Virus record (IMG/VR): IMGVR_UViG_3300032326_001208
Span: 64,001 to 89,515 of that record
Reading direction: 5' to 3' (one strand)
DNA length: 25,515 bases
Source of the DNA: a virus
Shown here: positions 6,776 through 13,501 of the stretch, one piece after another
How the letters are laid out: every line of letters begins with the position of its first letter
Numbering within the stretch: position 1 is the stretch's first letter
Notes under the pieces: model-generated
Told to the model about the DNA's origin: nothing
Databases searched by the model: none
The model's input: the letters and a program-made list of their open reading frames with translations, nothing else
Program-made: the position numbers and the translations under genes

Positions 6776-7255
6776 ATGAAAAACCAAATTCAAAGGGGAT
6801 TCCCTACCCCACATTTTAGGGACGAGTTCTTCACTCCATTAGATACTTTATTTGATAAAGTATTTTCAGATGCATTTCCTGAATTAACAAAGGAAATCGG
6901 TATCAACCCATTCCAACAAAACGCGTATCCAAAATGTGACATCATTAACTTTGATGACCGTATTGAGATTGTAGCGGAAGTACCCGGTCTAACCAAAGAA
7001 CAAATTACCATTGATGTAGATGGTGATGTGATTACATTAAAAGGAGAAAAAGCAAGTAAATCACAAGAAAAAGAAGGTGGAGTATATCTTCGTAGAGAAG
7101 TTAAACGTTCATCTTTCTTGAGAAGTTTTACAGCTGATTCTAAAATCTTTGATTTAGATAAGGTAAAAGCATCATTTGAAGATGGTGTATTGGAGTTACA
7201 AATACCAAAGAGAGAGCCTGAAAAACCAAAGAAAAGAACAATTTCAATAGGGTAA
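6776..7255 (+). CDS. small heat shock protein Hsp20 / alpha-crystallin family
   Basis: A 159-residue small heat shock protein. The alpha-crystallin domain spans about residues 50-145: CDIINFDDRIEIVAEVPGL, ITIDVDGDVITLKGEK, VYLRREVKRSSFLRSF, and the conserved A-x-x-x-x-G-V-L-like ASFEDGVLELQIPK. The C-terminal I-x-I oligomerisation motif is present as ISI in RTISIG. These are ATP-independent holdases that keep unfolded proteins soluble; T4-like cyanophages and other marine phages often carry one, perhaps to help virion assembly. It is a one-gene unit bounded by a late-type motif and a terminator. AAAAAAGG before the ATG gives a weak ribosome site. Confidence 0.95.
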   Translation: MKNQIQRGFPTPHFRDEFFTPLDTLFDKVFSDAFPELTKEIGINPFQQNAYPKCDIINFDDRIEIVAEVPGLTKEQITIDVDGDVITLKGEKASKSQEKEGGVYLRREVKRSSFLRSFTADSKIFDLDKVKASFEDGVLELQIPKREPEKPKKRTISIG

Positions 7256-7273
7256 TCCTATCAAAATACAGAA

Positions 7274-7308
7274 GAGGGTGGGTATCAAAATCCACCCTTT
7301 TTCTTTTT
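7274..7308 (+). terminator. rho-independent terminator after hsp20
   Basis: AGGGTGG (7275-7281) pairs perfectly with CCACCCT (7292-7298), followed by TTTTCTTTTT. Loop of ten bases. It closes the hsp20 unit; the next late-type motif starts four bases later. Confidence 0.85.
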
Positions 7309-7311
7309 ACT

Positions 7312-7322
7312 TATATTTATAT
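7312..7322 (+). promoter_or_regulatory. late-type promoter motif TATATTTATAT
   Basis: Ten of eleven positions match TATATTTATAA. The -33 position falls in the terminator loop and has no TTTG. The ATG at 7342 is 19 bases downstream. Confidence 0.55.
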
Positions 7323-7341
7323 AGAAACAAATAATAGTTTT

Positions 7342-7521
7342 ATGAAACCTGAATACAAAATGAGAGCTCAAGAGAATTTAGAAGCAATTGCTAAAAGAGC
7401 TAAAGTTATTTCCGAAATGTTAAATGGTGAAAGACCAGTTAATCAAGATGAAGCAAAAAGAGCTGCAAAGGAAATTGAAAGATTGGTTGAATTGACAACA
7501 AACATTGTAGATTTAGCATAA
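7342..7521 (+). CDS. hypothetical 59-aa helical protein
   Basis: A complete 59-codon frame beginning 19 bases after a late-type motif and ending five bases before the next gene. The product is almost all helix: QENLEAIAKRAKVISEMLNG, a short turn with RPVN, then DEAKRAAKEIERLVELTTN, i.e. a helical hairpin. I recognise no family. Good spacing, coding-like composition and its position as the first gene of the unit argue that it is real. It could be a small structural or accessory protein paired with the membrane protein downstream. Confidence 0.65.
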   Translation: MKPEYKMRAQENLEAIAKRAKVISEMLNGERPVNQDEAKRAAKEIERLVELTTNIVDLA

Positions 7522-7526
7522 TAAAA

Positions 7527-8864
7527 ATGAATTGGTTAAAAGTATTAGTTGGGCTTTCAGCAATCCTTGTTGCCGGATGTGCGGCTTATTTCTCTGTAAC
7601 TGGATTAGGTGTACTATTTGCGGGAGCATCGGTTTCGGTAATGGTAATGGCAGGTTCATTGGAACTTGCTAAATTAGTTGCCGCAACATACCTAAAACAA
7701 GAATGGGATACATTAAAAGGATTTAACAAATGGTATTTAACTATATCAGTTGGTACTTTGATGCTTATCACATCGGCCGGTATCTTTGGATATCTATCAA
7801 ACGCATTCCAACAACAAAATTTAGGATTACAAAAGATTGAAAGAGATATTGCGGTATATCAAACTCAAATCACAAAAAATGATGGAGAGATAGCCCGTTA
7901 TACAACTCAATTAACTAACCAACAAAATATTCGTAACTCACAAGAGGCTAATTTATCTAAACAAATAGATAAAGATAAATCAACTTCAAGAGTTTCACAA
8001 ATGATTAAAACTGCCGATAAAGAAATTGCATCGGTATCTAAACGTATTGATGAACTGACAAAACAAAACAATGTTGCATTAGATTCAATTAACGCAATCA
8101 AAAATAACAACATTGAATTAGAAAGAGAAGTTGGTGGATTTCGTTTCGTAGCAGAAGCATTTGGAGTACCACTTAATACAGTTGTAAAATTCTTTATATT
8201 CATTATAGTAATTGTATTTGACCCGTTAGCGGTTGCATTGATTATTGCATTTAATGGTTTACTTATGAAACGTAAAGAAGAAGATGATTTATCAGATTGG
8301 GATGCTACATTAGGGGATGGGTTAGATGATGATTATAAGGAATATGAAGTATATGGTGATAAGGAAAAGCAAAAAGAAGCCATAGTTGAAACGATGAAAG
8401 GAGATGAGGAATTGGGATTATACGATGAATATGGGGAGAATACATTATTAGGCGATGAAATGGAAGATTACATTAACAAAACGAATGAGGAGCAAATACA
8501 AAAGGAATTAGAAGAAGCCGAAAAAAAAAACGAAACTGATACCACTCCAACAAATTTGGAAACAACTGAAATAGATGACGAGCTAAAAATGCTAACAGCT
8601 GATTTTTCACCAAGAGCAATAGACTTGACCGGAGATGGTAAACCAGATGGCATAGATACCGATGGTGATGGTTTAATAAATGAATTTAGAGCTAGAAGTA
8701 CTGCTCGTATGAATGGGGAAGATTTATTACCATATTATGCTAAGCCAAATTTTAATTGGGATGACCGTAAGAATTGGATAAATGACCAAAACGCTGTTAA
8801 TTATTGGATAAAACACATCAAACCTTCTCAATATCCAACCGATTTCTCAAGTAAATCATACTAA
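7527..8864 (+). CDS. membrane protein with coiled coil and Ca-loop (DxDGDG) tail
   Basis: A 445-residue protein. Three membrane segments at about 3-25, 28-52 and 70-92 are followed by a long coiled coil (~95-205, rich in Gln, Asn and Lys) and a fourth segment at ~213-245. An acidic tail (250-365) ends in two overlapping EF-hand-like loops, DLTGDGKPDGID and DTDGDGLINEF (~366-386), and a tryptophan-rich end. Related N-terminal halves (VTGLGVLF..SLELAKLVA) recur, to my recollection, in T4-like marine phages as membrane proteins of unknown role. With four segments both ends would be cytoplasmic. The loop type recurs in the protein at 20529. Could be an infection-stage membrane scaffold; function unknown. 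Confidence 0.8.
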   Translation: MNWLKVLVGLSAILVAGCAAYFSVTGLGVLFAGASVSVMVMAGSLELAKLVAATYLKQEWDTLKGFNKWYLTISVGTLMLITSAGIFGYLSNAFQQQNLGLQKIERDIAVYQTQITKNDGEIARYTTQLTNQQNIRNSQEANLSKQIDKDKSTSRVSQMIKTADKEIASVSKRIDELTKQNNVALDSINAIKNNNIELEREVGGFRFVAEAFGVPLNTVVKFFIFIIVIVFDPLAVALIIAFNGLLMKRKEEDDLSDWDATLGDGLDDDYKEYEVYGDKEKQKEAIVETMKGDEELGLYDEYGENTLLGDEMEDYINKTNEEQIQKELEEAEKKNETDTTPTNLETTEIDDELKMLTADFSPRAIDLTGDGKPDGIDTDGDGLINEFRARSTARMNGEDLLPYYAKPNFNWDDRKNWINDQNAVNYWIKHIKPSQYPTDFSSKSY

Positions 8865-8890
8865 TATTTGGTAAATTCATAAAGTTTTCG

Positions 8891-8898
8891 TATATTTG
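8891..8898 (+). promoter_or_regulatory. Bacteroidota-type promoter C (-7 box; -33 box 8867-8871)
   Basis: TTTGG (8867-8871, TTG 8868-8870) and TATATTTG (8891-8898) are exactly 20 bases apart, with TTTTCG just before the box as in promoters A and B. The ATG at 8921 follows after 22 bases. It probably drives the long operon 8921-13159. Confidence 0.85.
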
Positions 8899-8920
8899 TA
8901 TAACAACAAATAATACTAAA

Positions 8921-9796
8921 ATGATGAATTTAGGATACGCTTGTATCAATATGAGTATGGGTAAGAAAGTATCTACTAATCGAGCTATGGTTAAGAGAAC
9001 TTTCCAAACAAAAGGTTTAGACTATGTTTCTGAGCTTGCATTACTCAATGCAAAAGATATTATTAAAATTTTAGAGTGGAATAGATTGAATGGAATTAAA
9101 TTATTCCGTTTATCATCTACCATTGTGCCTTGGGGTGACCATTTGGATTTAACTCAATTAAAAGATTACAAAGAGATTAAAAGTGAGTTAAAGAAAGCTG
9201 GTGATTTCGCTAAGTTTTGGGATATGCGTATTAATTCACATCCTGGTCCATTTGTTGTATTAACTTCTCCAAAAGAAGAAGTAGTTAAAAACGCAATTGC
9301 AGATTTAGAATTACATGCTAAAATATTTGATATGATGGGGTTATCTAAAACTCATTATAATAATATTAATATTCATTGTAATGGTGTTTATGGTGATAAA
9401 AAATCCGCTATGGATAGATTCATCCAAAACTTCAAAAGACTCTCTCCATCGGTTCGCAAACGATTGACAGTAGAGAATGATGATAAGGCATCTATGTATT
9501 CAGTTTTAGACCTTATGTATATTCACAAACATACAAATATTCCAATTGTATTTGATTACCACCATCACCAATTTTGTACAGGTGGATTAACCGAAGAAGA
9601 AGCTCTTAAATTAGCATCAGCAACTTGGCCTAATGGTATTACTCAAGAAGTACATTATTCAGAAGCAAGAGAAGGAAACAAACCACAAGCACATGCTGAT
9701 TATATTAAACAATTACCAAACACATATGGATTGGATTTGGATATTATGGTTGAGGCAAAAGCAAAAGAATTAGCAATACTACCTTTTATTAAATGA
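8921..9796 (+). CDS. uvsE: UV-damage endonuclease (UvsE/Uve1 family)
   Basis: A 291-residue TIM-barrel protein matching the UVDE family across its length: N-terminal LGYACINMSM, then KLFRLSSTIVPWG (~97), NIHCNGVYG (~148), LTVENDD (~181), PIVFDYHHHQF (~209), EVHYSEAR (~242) and HADYI (~257), ending DIMVEAKAKE. These His, Glu and Asp residues bind the metal cluster. The enzyme nicks DNA 5' to pyrimidine dimers and other lesions, giving an excision pathway independent of UvrABC. Length is near the usual ~290-300. First gene after promoter C; the stop overlaps the next start (ATGA). A phage in sunlit water would gain repair of its own DNA. Confidence 0.93.
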   Translation: MMNLGYACINMSMGKKVSTNRAMVKRTFQTKGLDYVSELALLNAKDIIKILEWNRLNGIKLFRLSSTIVPWGDHLDLTQLKDYKEIKSELKKAGDFAKFWDMRINSHPGPFVVLTSPKEEVVKNAIADLELHAKIFDMMGLSKTHYNNINIHCNGVYGDKKSAMDRFIQNFKRLSPSVRKRLTVENDDKASMYSVLDLMYIHKHTNIPIVFDYHHHQFCTGGLTEEEALKLASATWPNGITQEVHYSEAREGNKPQAHADYIKQLPNTYGLDLDIMVEAKAKELAILPFIK

Positions 9797-10113
9797 TGAA
9801 TTATATAGCCATATTAACTTTTCAAATAATGTTTAATATCTTTAAGGTATTAGAAATTAAATTTACTTATGAAAATCAATTGACACGATTGATGCTTAAT
9901 TCAGTATGGATTAATTTGGTATCACTTGCTTCGGTTTATTTCTCATTAGATAGTTTGTTAAAAGGTGATATGTGGGTACTGCCATTTTATATTGGTGGTA
10001 GTGTATTGGGTAAATGGATAGCTATGACTCAAATGGATAATTTAGAATCAAAATTATTTTTCTTTTTCAAAACTAAAACTGAAAAAAATGGCAAAGGCAA
10101 AACTAGAATATGA
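9793..10113 (+). CDS. small membrane protein
   Basis: A 106-residue protein starting with an ATGA overlap with uvsE. Hydrophobic segments at about 3-18 (NYIAILTFQIMFNIF), 37-55 (VWINLVSLASVYFSL) and 60-80 (WVLPFYIGGSVLGKWIAM) suggest three membrane passes, followed by a basic tail (KTKTEKNGKGKTR). I recall similar short phage proteins with a GGSVLGKWIAM-like end but no function. It overlaps the next gene by 26 bases in another frame, which suggests translational coupling. Confidence 0.65.
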   Translation: MMNYIAILTFQIMFNIFKVLEIKFTYENQLTRLMLNSVWINLVSLASVYFSLDSLLKGDMWVLPFYIGGSVLGKWIAMTQMDNLESKLFFFFKTKTEKNGKGKTRI

Positions 10114-10333
10114 TTTAAATGATGCCGATGATTCTATGGCACATAAAAGAGCTGTTAAATCATTGGATATGGCATTAGCATTGTGGGATATAACCCATAA
10201 TACTAAAAAGAGGTTAGAGTGGAGTATGGAAGGTAAAGAAATAGATAAGTATGAGGCATTAGATATGGTATATGAAAAGATATATGAAATATTGGATGAA
10301 CACAATATAAAACTGGATGATTTAATAATTTAA
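10088..10333 (+). CDS. conserved small phage protein (LEYDLNDADD motif)
   Basis: An 81-residue helical protein opening with LEYDLNDADDSMAHKRAVKS and continuing LDMALALWDITHNTKKRLEW. This signature is familiar from small proteins encoded in many unrelated phages and some plasmids, usually close to nucleotide-metabolism genes, but no activity is established that I know of. Here it directly precedes thymidylate synthase (one base between), consistent with that context. Overlaps the upstream membrane protein gene by 26 bases. Confidence 0.8.
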   Translation: MAKAKLEYDLNDADDSMAHKRAVKSLDMALALWDITHNTKKRLEWSMEGKEIDKYEALDMVYEKIYEILDEHNIKLDDLII

Positions 10334-10334
10334 T

Positions 10335-11258
10335 ATGAATAATTTAGATAAACAATATAAAGAATTATTAGAAACTATTATCAACTATGGTGTTGAGAAA
10401 AAAGATAGAACCGGAACTGGTACTAAATCTATTTTCGGATACACTATCAGACATAATATGAAAGATGGATTTCCGGCTCTTACAACAAAAAAATTAGCGT
10501 GGAAGCAAGTTGTATCGGAACTACTTTGGTTTCTAACAGGTCAAACTAATATTTCTTTTTTACATAAACATAATAATCATATATGGGATGGTGATTATGA
10601 AAAGAGTGGAAGAACTGACGGTGAATTAGGACCTATATATGGTAAACAATGGAGAAAGTGGGATGGTAAGAATGGAAGGATTGACCAAATAGATGATTTA
10701 GTAAAAGAACTTAAAACTAATCCCGATAGTAGAAGATTAATGGTATCCGCATGGAATGTAGGTGAGTTGGACCAAATGGTTTTACCACCTTGTCATTATG
10801 GATTTCAACTTTACACAAAAGAATTAAGCTTTGAAGAAAGAAAAAAATATTTTACTGATTCTATAAATAAAAGTATTTACTACGCAGAAGATTTTGATGA
10901 ATCTAAATTGGATGAATTAAATATCCCTAAACGAGCAATTTCTTTAATGTGGAATCAACGGAGTGTAGATACGTTTTTAGGATTACCATTTAATATTGCT
11001 TCATATGGATTATTGTTACATATTATAGCAAATGAAGTGAATATGGTACCTGATGAATTGATTGGTAATTTAGGTGATGTACATTTATATTCAAATCATA
11101 TTAAACAAGCTAAAGAACAAATTGGTAGAAAACCATTTGATTTACCACAATTAAAAACTGATGCAAAGATAGACGGTATATGTTGTAATACACCTGATGA
11201 TTTCATATTAGAAGGATATCAATCACACCCAACAATTAAAGCACCTTTAAGTAATTAA
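10335..11258 (+). CDS. thyA: thymidylate synthase ThyA
   Basis: A 307-residue ThyA that methylates dUMP to dTMP with methylene-tetrahydrofolate. Visible family motifs: DRTGTGTKSIFG (phosphate-binding Arg25), SELLWFLTGQTN, GPIYGKQWRKW, DSRRLMVSAWN, catalytic Cys153 in LPPCHYGFQLY, then WNQRSVDTFLGLPFNIASYG and GDVHLYSNH. About 40 residues (~161-201, rich in Lys, Glu and Tyr) are inserted between the catalytic loop and the next conserved block, making it longer than the ~264-residue bacterial enzyme. Other catalytic residues look intact. Sits mid-operon with the small DLNDADD protein upstream and a cupin downstream; complements the deoxyribonucleotidase. Confidence 0.96.
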   Translation: MNNLDKQYKELLETIINYGVEKKDRTGTGTKSIFGYTIRHNMKDGFPALTTKKLAWKQVVSELLWFLTGQTNISFLHKHNNHIWDGDYEKSGRTDGELGPIYGKQWRKWDGKNGRIDQIDDLVKELKTNPDSRRLMVSAWNVGELDQMVLPPCHYGFQLYTKELSFEERKKYFTDSINKSIYYAEDFDESKLDELNIPKRAISLMWNQRSVDTFLGLPFNIASYGLLLHIIANEVNMVPDELIGNLGDVHLYSNHIKQAKEQIGRKPFDLPQLKTDAKIDGICCNTPDDFILEGYQSHPTIKAPLSN

Positions 11259-11259
11259 T

Positions 11260-11646
11260 ATGATATACGATGTAAAAATACAACATCCTAAAAGAGTTGA
11301 AAAGAAATGGGGATATGAATTATGGATACATAATGATACTGATTATTGTGGTAAGTTATTAGTATTTAATAATTCAGGAAATAAATTCTCAATGCATTAT
11401 CATATGATTAAAGATGAAACTTGGTATGTGCAAGAAGGAGCATTTCAATTTGATTGGATTGATACCGAAAATGGTGAGAGATGTTACACACAAATACAGC
11501 AAGGTGATGTGATAGAAATAAAAAAAGGATTACCACATCAACTTACGGCACTAACTGATGGTGCTACAATATTTGAAGCGAGTACCCAACATTTTGACGA
11601 AGATAGTTACCGAATATACAGAAATCAACCAAGTGATTTAGAATAA
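11260..11646 (+). CDS. cupin-domain protein
   Basis: A 128-residue single-domain cupin. The metal ligands fit the cupin pattern: His46-x-His48-x4-Glu53 in SMHYHMIKDETWYVQEG, and His93 in GLPHQLTA. The start RVEKKWGYELWI resembles the phosphomannose-isomerase/sugar-epimerase-like small cupins found in phages and viruses. These may bind or isomerise sugars, but the sequence does not fix a substrate. Its stop overlaps the next start (TAATG). Confidence 0.85.
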   Translation: MIYDVKIQHPKRVEKKWGYELWIHNDTDYCGKLLVFNNSGNKFSMHYHMIKDETWYVQEGAFQFDWIDTENGERCYTQIQQGDVIEIKKGLPHQLTALTDGATIFEASTQHFDEDSYRIYRNQPSDLE

Positions 11647-11837
11647 TGACAAAGATAACAAAACATCTACGAAGTGTAGAAGATATAAAAAAAGAATTAG
11701 AAGAATATCCGGAGAATATAAAATTCTATATGGGTTATATGGGATTTGAATCTCAACACGAAGGTTCAATAGATTATGTAGAAGAAAAAATTAAAGAATA
11801 TAATAACATTATAAAAAATCCAAACAACAATGAATAA
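11646..11837 (+). CDS. hypothetical small protein
   Basis: A 63-residue protein beginning at a TAATG overlap with the cupin gene. It is charged and helical at both ends (SVEDIKKELEEYPENI, VEEKIKEYNNIIKN) around a short GYMGFESQHEG centre. No family recognised. The eight-base overlap with the next gene again suggests coupling. Confidence 0.6.
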   Translation: MTKITKHLRSVEDIKKELEEYPENIKFYMGYMGFESQHEGSIDYVEEKIKEYNNIIKNPNNNE

Positions 11838-12093
11838 AGTTGAAGAAATTTTTAAAGCATGGAAAACTTCATTCAATCCAAATGAAGCACAAAAACAGTT
11901 AGCATCTTTAAGAATGGATATTTGTAATTCATGTGAACATAAGCAAGTAATTGCTTTTGCAAGATGCGGATTGTGTGGGTGTCCGTTGAGCGGTAAGATA
12001 TATTCGCCAGTTGAAAATGCTTGCCCTGCAAATAAATGGAAATTAATTGATAAAGAATTTTTTGAAAATACTATTAAATATAAAAATAAATAA
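11830..12093 (+). CDS. zinc-binding phage protein
   Basis: An 87-residue protein with six cysteines in a zinc-ribbon-like layout: Cys32 and Cys35 in DICNSCEHK, Cys46, Cys49 and Cys51 in RCGLCGCPLSGK, and Cys65 in ACPANKW. I recall this C-N-S-C ... C-G-x-C-G-C-P-L-x-x-K ... C-P-x-x-K-W arrangement as a recurrent small phage and cyanophage protein of unknown role. The N-terminal ~30 residues form a helix. Probably binds a structural zinc ion and could contact nucleic acid or protein. Confidence 0.75.
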   Translation: MNKVEEIFKAWKTSFNPNEAQKQLASLRMDICNSCEHKQVIAFARCGLCGCPLSGKIYSPVENACPANKWKLIDKEFFENTIKYKNK

Positions 12094-12094
12094 A

Positions 12095-12676
12095 ATGAAA
12101 ATAAAAAAAATTAGTGAGGCTCCAATATCTGCCGAAGATGTTTCTTCGTATAAATCATTGATATCTTCTTTAGAAGGCATTGTATTTAGTGCCGCGGATG
12201 TATTAATTGATAAACGAATCATTACTATACGATTGGGAAATAAAGAAGATGAATTAACTTTGGTAAACCCAAAAGTAATATCATTATCAGATAGACCATT
12301 GGTATATTTTGAAAAAGATACATATAAAGAAAATAAAGTTAGAAAAACAATTCGTTACCCTTGGATAGTATTGGAAACCGATAATTTAGGAAAAGTTGAA
12401 TTTAAAGCAACGAGTGAAACATTTGATTGGAAAAGTGCTGATGAATTTTTTAGTGATGCCGGCTTATTGGAAGCTGTGTTAGTACAACGGGCTTTGGATG
12501 CAATTGATGGTATTGATATCACACATCCAACTCGTCAATATTCAGAAACCATTACAAAGGATAAAGCGCCTGGTAGAAATGAAAGAGTTATGTTACAAGG
12601 ACCTGCTGGTGAAATGGAATTTGTAAAAAGCAAAAAGGTTGATTCTTACCTACAAAAAGGATGGAGTGTAATTTAA
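12095..12676 (+). CDS. hypothetical protein
   Basis: A 193-residue soluble protein. The N-terminal half is alpha/beta (SLEGIVFSAADVLIDKRIIT, LTLVNPKVISLSDRPLVYFE) and the C-terminal third contains SADEFFSDAGLLEAVLVQRA, then a short SH3-like end (GEMEFVKSKKVDSYLQKGW). Parts recall phage-encoded peptide-deformylase-like proteins (NPKVISLSDRP, and LEAVLVQRALD where the catalytic helix would be), but the metal-binding HExxH is absent, so I do not assign that function. The start is ATG 12095, two bases after the preceding stop, not the ATG at 12047 inside the upstream gene. Confidence 0.65.
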   Translation: MKIKKISEAPISAEDVSSYKSLISSLEGIVFSAADVLIDKRIITIRLGNKEDELTLVNPKVISLSDRPLVYFEKDTYKENKVRKTIRYPWIVLETDNLGKVEFKATSETFDWKSADEFFSDAGLLEAVLVQRALDAIDGIDITHPTRQYSETITKDKAPGRNERVMLQGPAGEMEFVKSKKVDSYLQKGWSVI

Positions 12677-12686
12677 ATTCTAAACA

Positions 12687-12932
12687 ATGGCAAAATTAAT
12701 ATTTATCATAGATGAAGAAGAAAATAGAGAAGCTTCTAAAATAGAATTTGAAGTACCAAACGATATGGATGTTTGGGAATACAAAAGAATGTGTATGAGA
12801 ATGGCGGGAGCTATGGGATATACATCGTTATCAGTAAGAAAAGCATTTGGTATAGAATATAAAAAAGATTTGAATTCAGAACTATCACAAATCTTTCAAA
12901 CCGCTTATAGTGGCTCAATTGAATTAGCATGA
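12687..12932 (+). CDS. hypothetical small protein
   Basis: An 81-residue protein with a beta-strand start (AKLIFIIDEEEN, KIEFEVPNDMDVWEY) and helical remainder (KRMCMRMAGAMGY, LSVRKAFG). It resembles small phage proteins that combine an acidic strand with a helix, but no function is known to me. Its stop overlaps the next start (ATGA). Confidence 0.65.
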   Translation: MAKLIFIIDEEENREASKIEFEVPNDMDVWEYKRMCMRMAGAMGYTSLSVRKAFGIEYKKDLNSELSQIFQTAYSGSIELA

Positions 12933-13159
12933 AAGAAGTATTAGCAGCACAAAACGAAAGAATATTAACCTTACAATTGTTATTGGAAGCATTGGTAGAT
13001 GAGTTAATAGAAACTAAAAAAATCAAGGAAGAAAAACTTGATGATAGATTTCAGGCTAAAATGGAATGGGCCCAAAGTGAAATAAAAAAAGCCAGAAACG
13101 AAATGGAAATAGATTATTTTAATAGTTCTATGTTTGGTGGTAAAATGGGTGAAGCTTAA
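12929..13159 (+). CDS. hypothetical coiled-coil protein
   Basis: A 76-residue protein, almost entirely one charged amphipathic helix (AAQNERILTLQLLLEALVDE, then EIKKARNEMEIDYFN) with a Gly-rich end. It would dimerise as a coiled coil. Last gene of the promoter C operon; the -33 element of promoter D follows directly after the stop. No family recognised. Confidence 0.65.
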   Translation: MKEVLAAQNERILTLQLLLEALVDELIETKKIKEEKLDDRFQAKMEWAQSEIKKARNEMEIDYFNSSMFGGKMGEA

Positions 13160-13184
13160 ATTTGGTAGTTTCAATAAAAAATTG

Positions 13185-13192
13185 TATATTTG
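13185..13192 (+). promoter_or_regulatory. Bacteroidota-type promoter D (-7 box; -33 box 13161-13165)
   Basis: TTTGG (13161-13165, TTG 13162-13164) and TATATTTG (13185-13192), exactly 20 bases apart. ATG of the next gene follows after 18 bases. This promoter leads to the phage sigma factor gene, so host-type transcription would supply the late sigma. Confidence 0.85.
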
Positions 13193-13210
13193 TATATTAA
13201 TTAAAATTTT

Positions 13211-13498
13211 ATGGATTATTTAATTGGATTCTTACTAATAATATTATTACCAGCTTCAATAATATTTAATATCCTTCTATTAATTAGAGGGATAAACTTT
13301 GTCAAGCAAAATGAACAATTAATGGATACTATTAGAGATTACGATGATAGACAAATCGGTACTCAAATTAAAATAGAATCCATGCTCCAAAAAATGAAAG
13401 AAATTGATATTAGAGGTTCATTTGAATCCGATGATGAAGTAGGAGCTGTGTTTTCTGAATTAAAGGAAACAATAGAAACATATAAAAACGAAATCTAA
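13211..13498 (+). CDS. membrane-anchored coiled-coil phage protein
   Basis: A 95-residue protein with one N-terminal membrane helix (~3-25, LIGFLLIILLPASIIFNILL) and a cytoplasmic coiled coil that contains EIDIRGSFESDDEVGAVFSE. This I-R-G-x-F-E-x-D-D-E-V-G core is familiar to me from small proteins of T4-like cyanophages and other marine phages, function unknown. It lies three bases before the sigma factor gene and shares promoter D. Confidence 0.75.
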   Translation: MDYLIGFLLIILLPASIIFNILLLIRGINFVKQNEQLMDTIRDYDDRQIGTQIKIESMLQKMKEIDIRGSFESDDEVGAVFSELKETIETYKNEI

Positions 13499-13501
13499 AA
13501 C

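Noticed and set aside
12047-12094. ATG at 12047 as start of the hypothetical protein at 12095.
   Set aside because: It lies within the zinc protein gene and adds a poorly composed Ile/Asn/Lys stretch; ATG 12095 directly follows the upstream stop.
12095-12676. Peptide deformylase.
   Set aside because: Only vague similarity in two segments; the metal-binding HExxH and the other two family motifs are missing.
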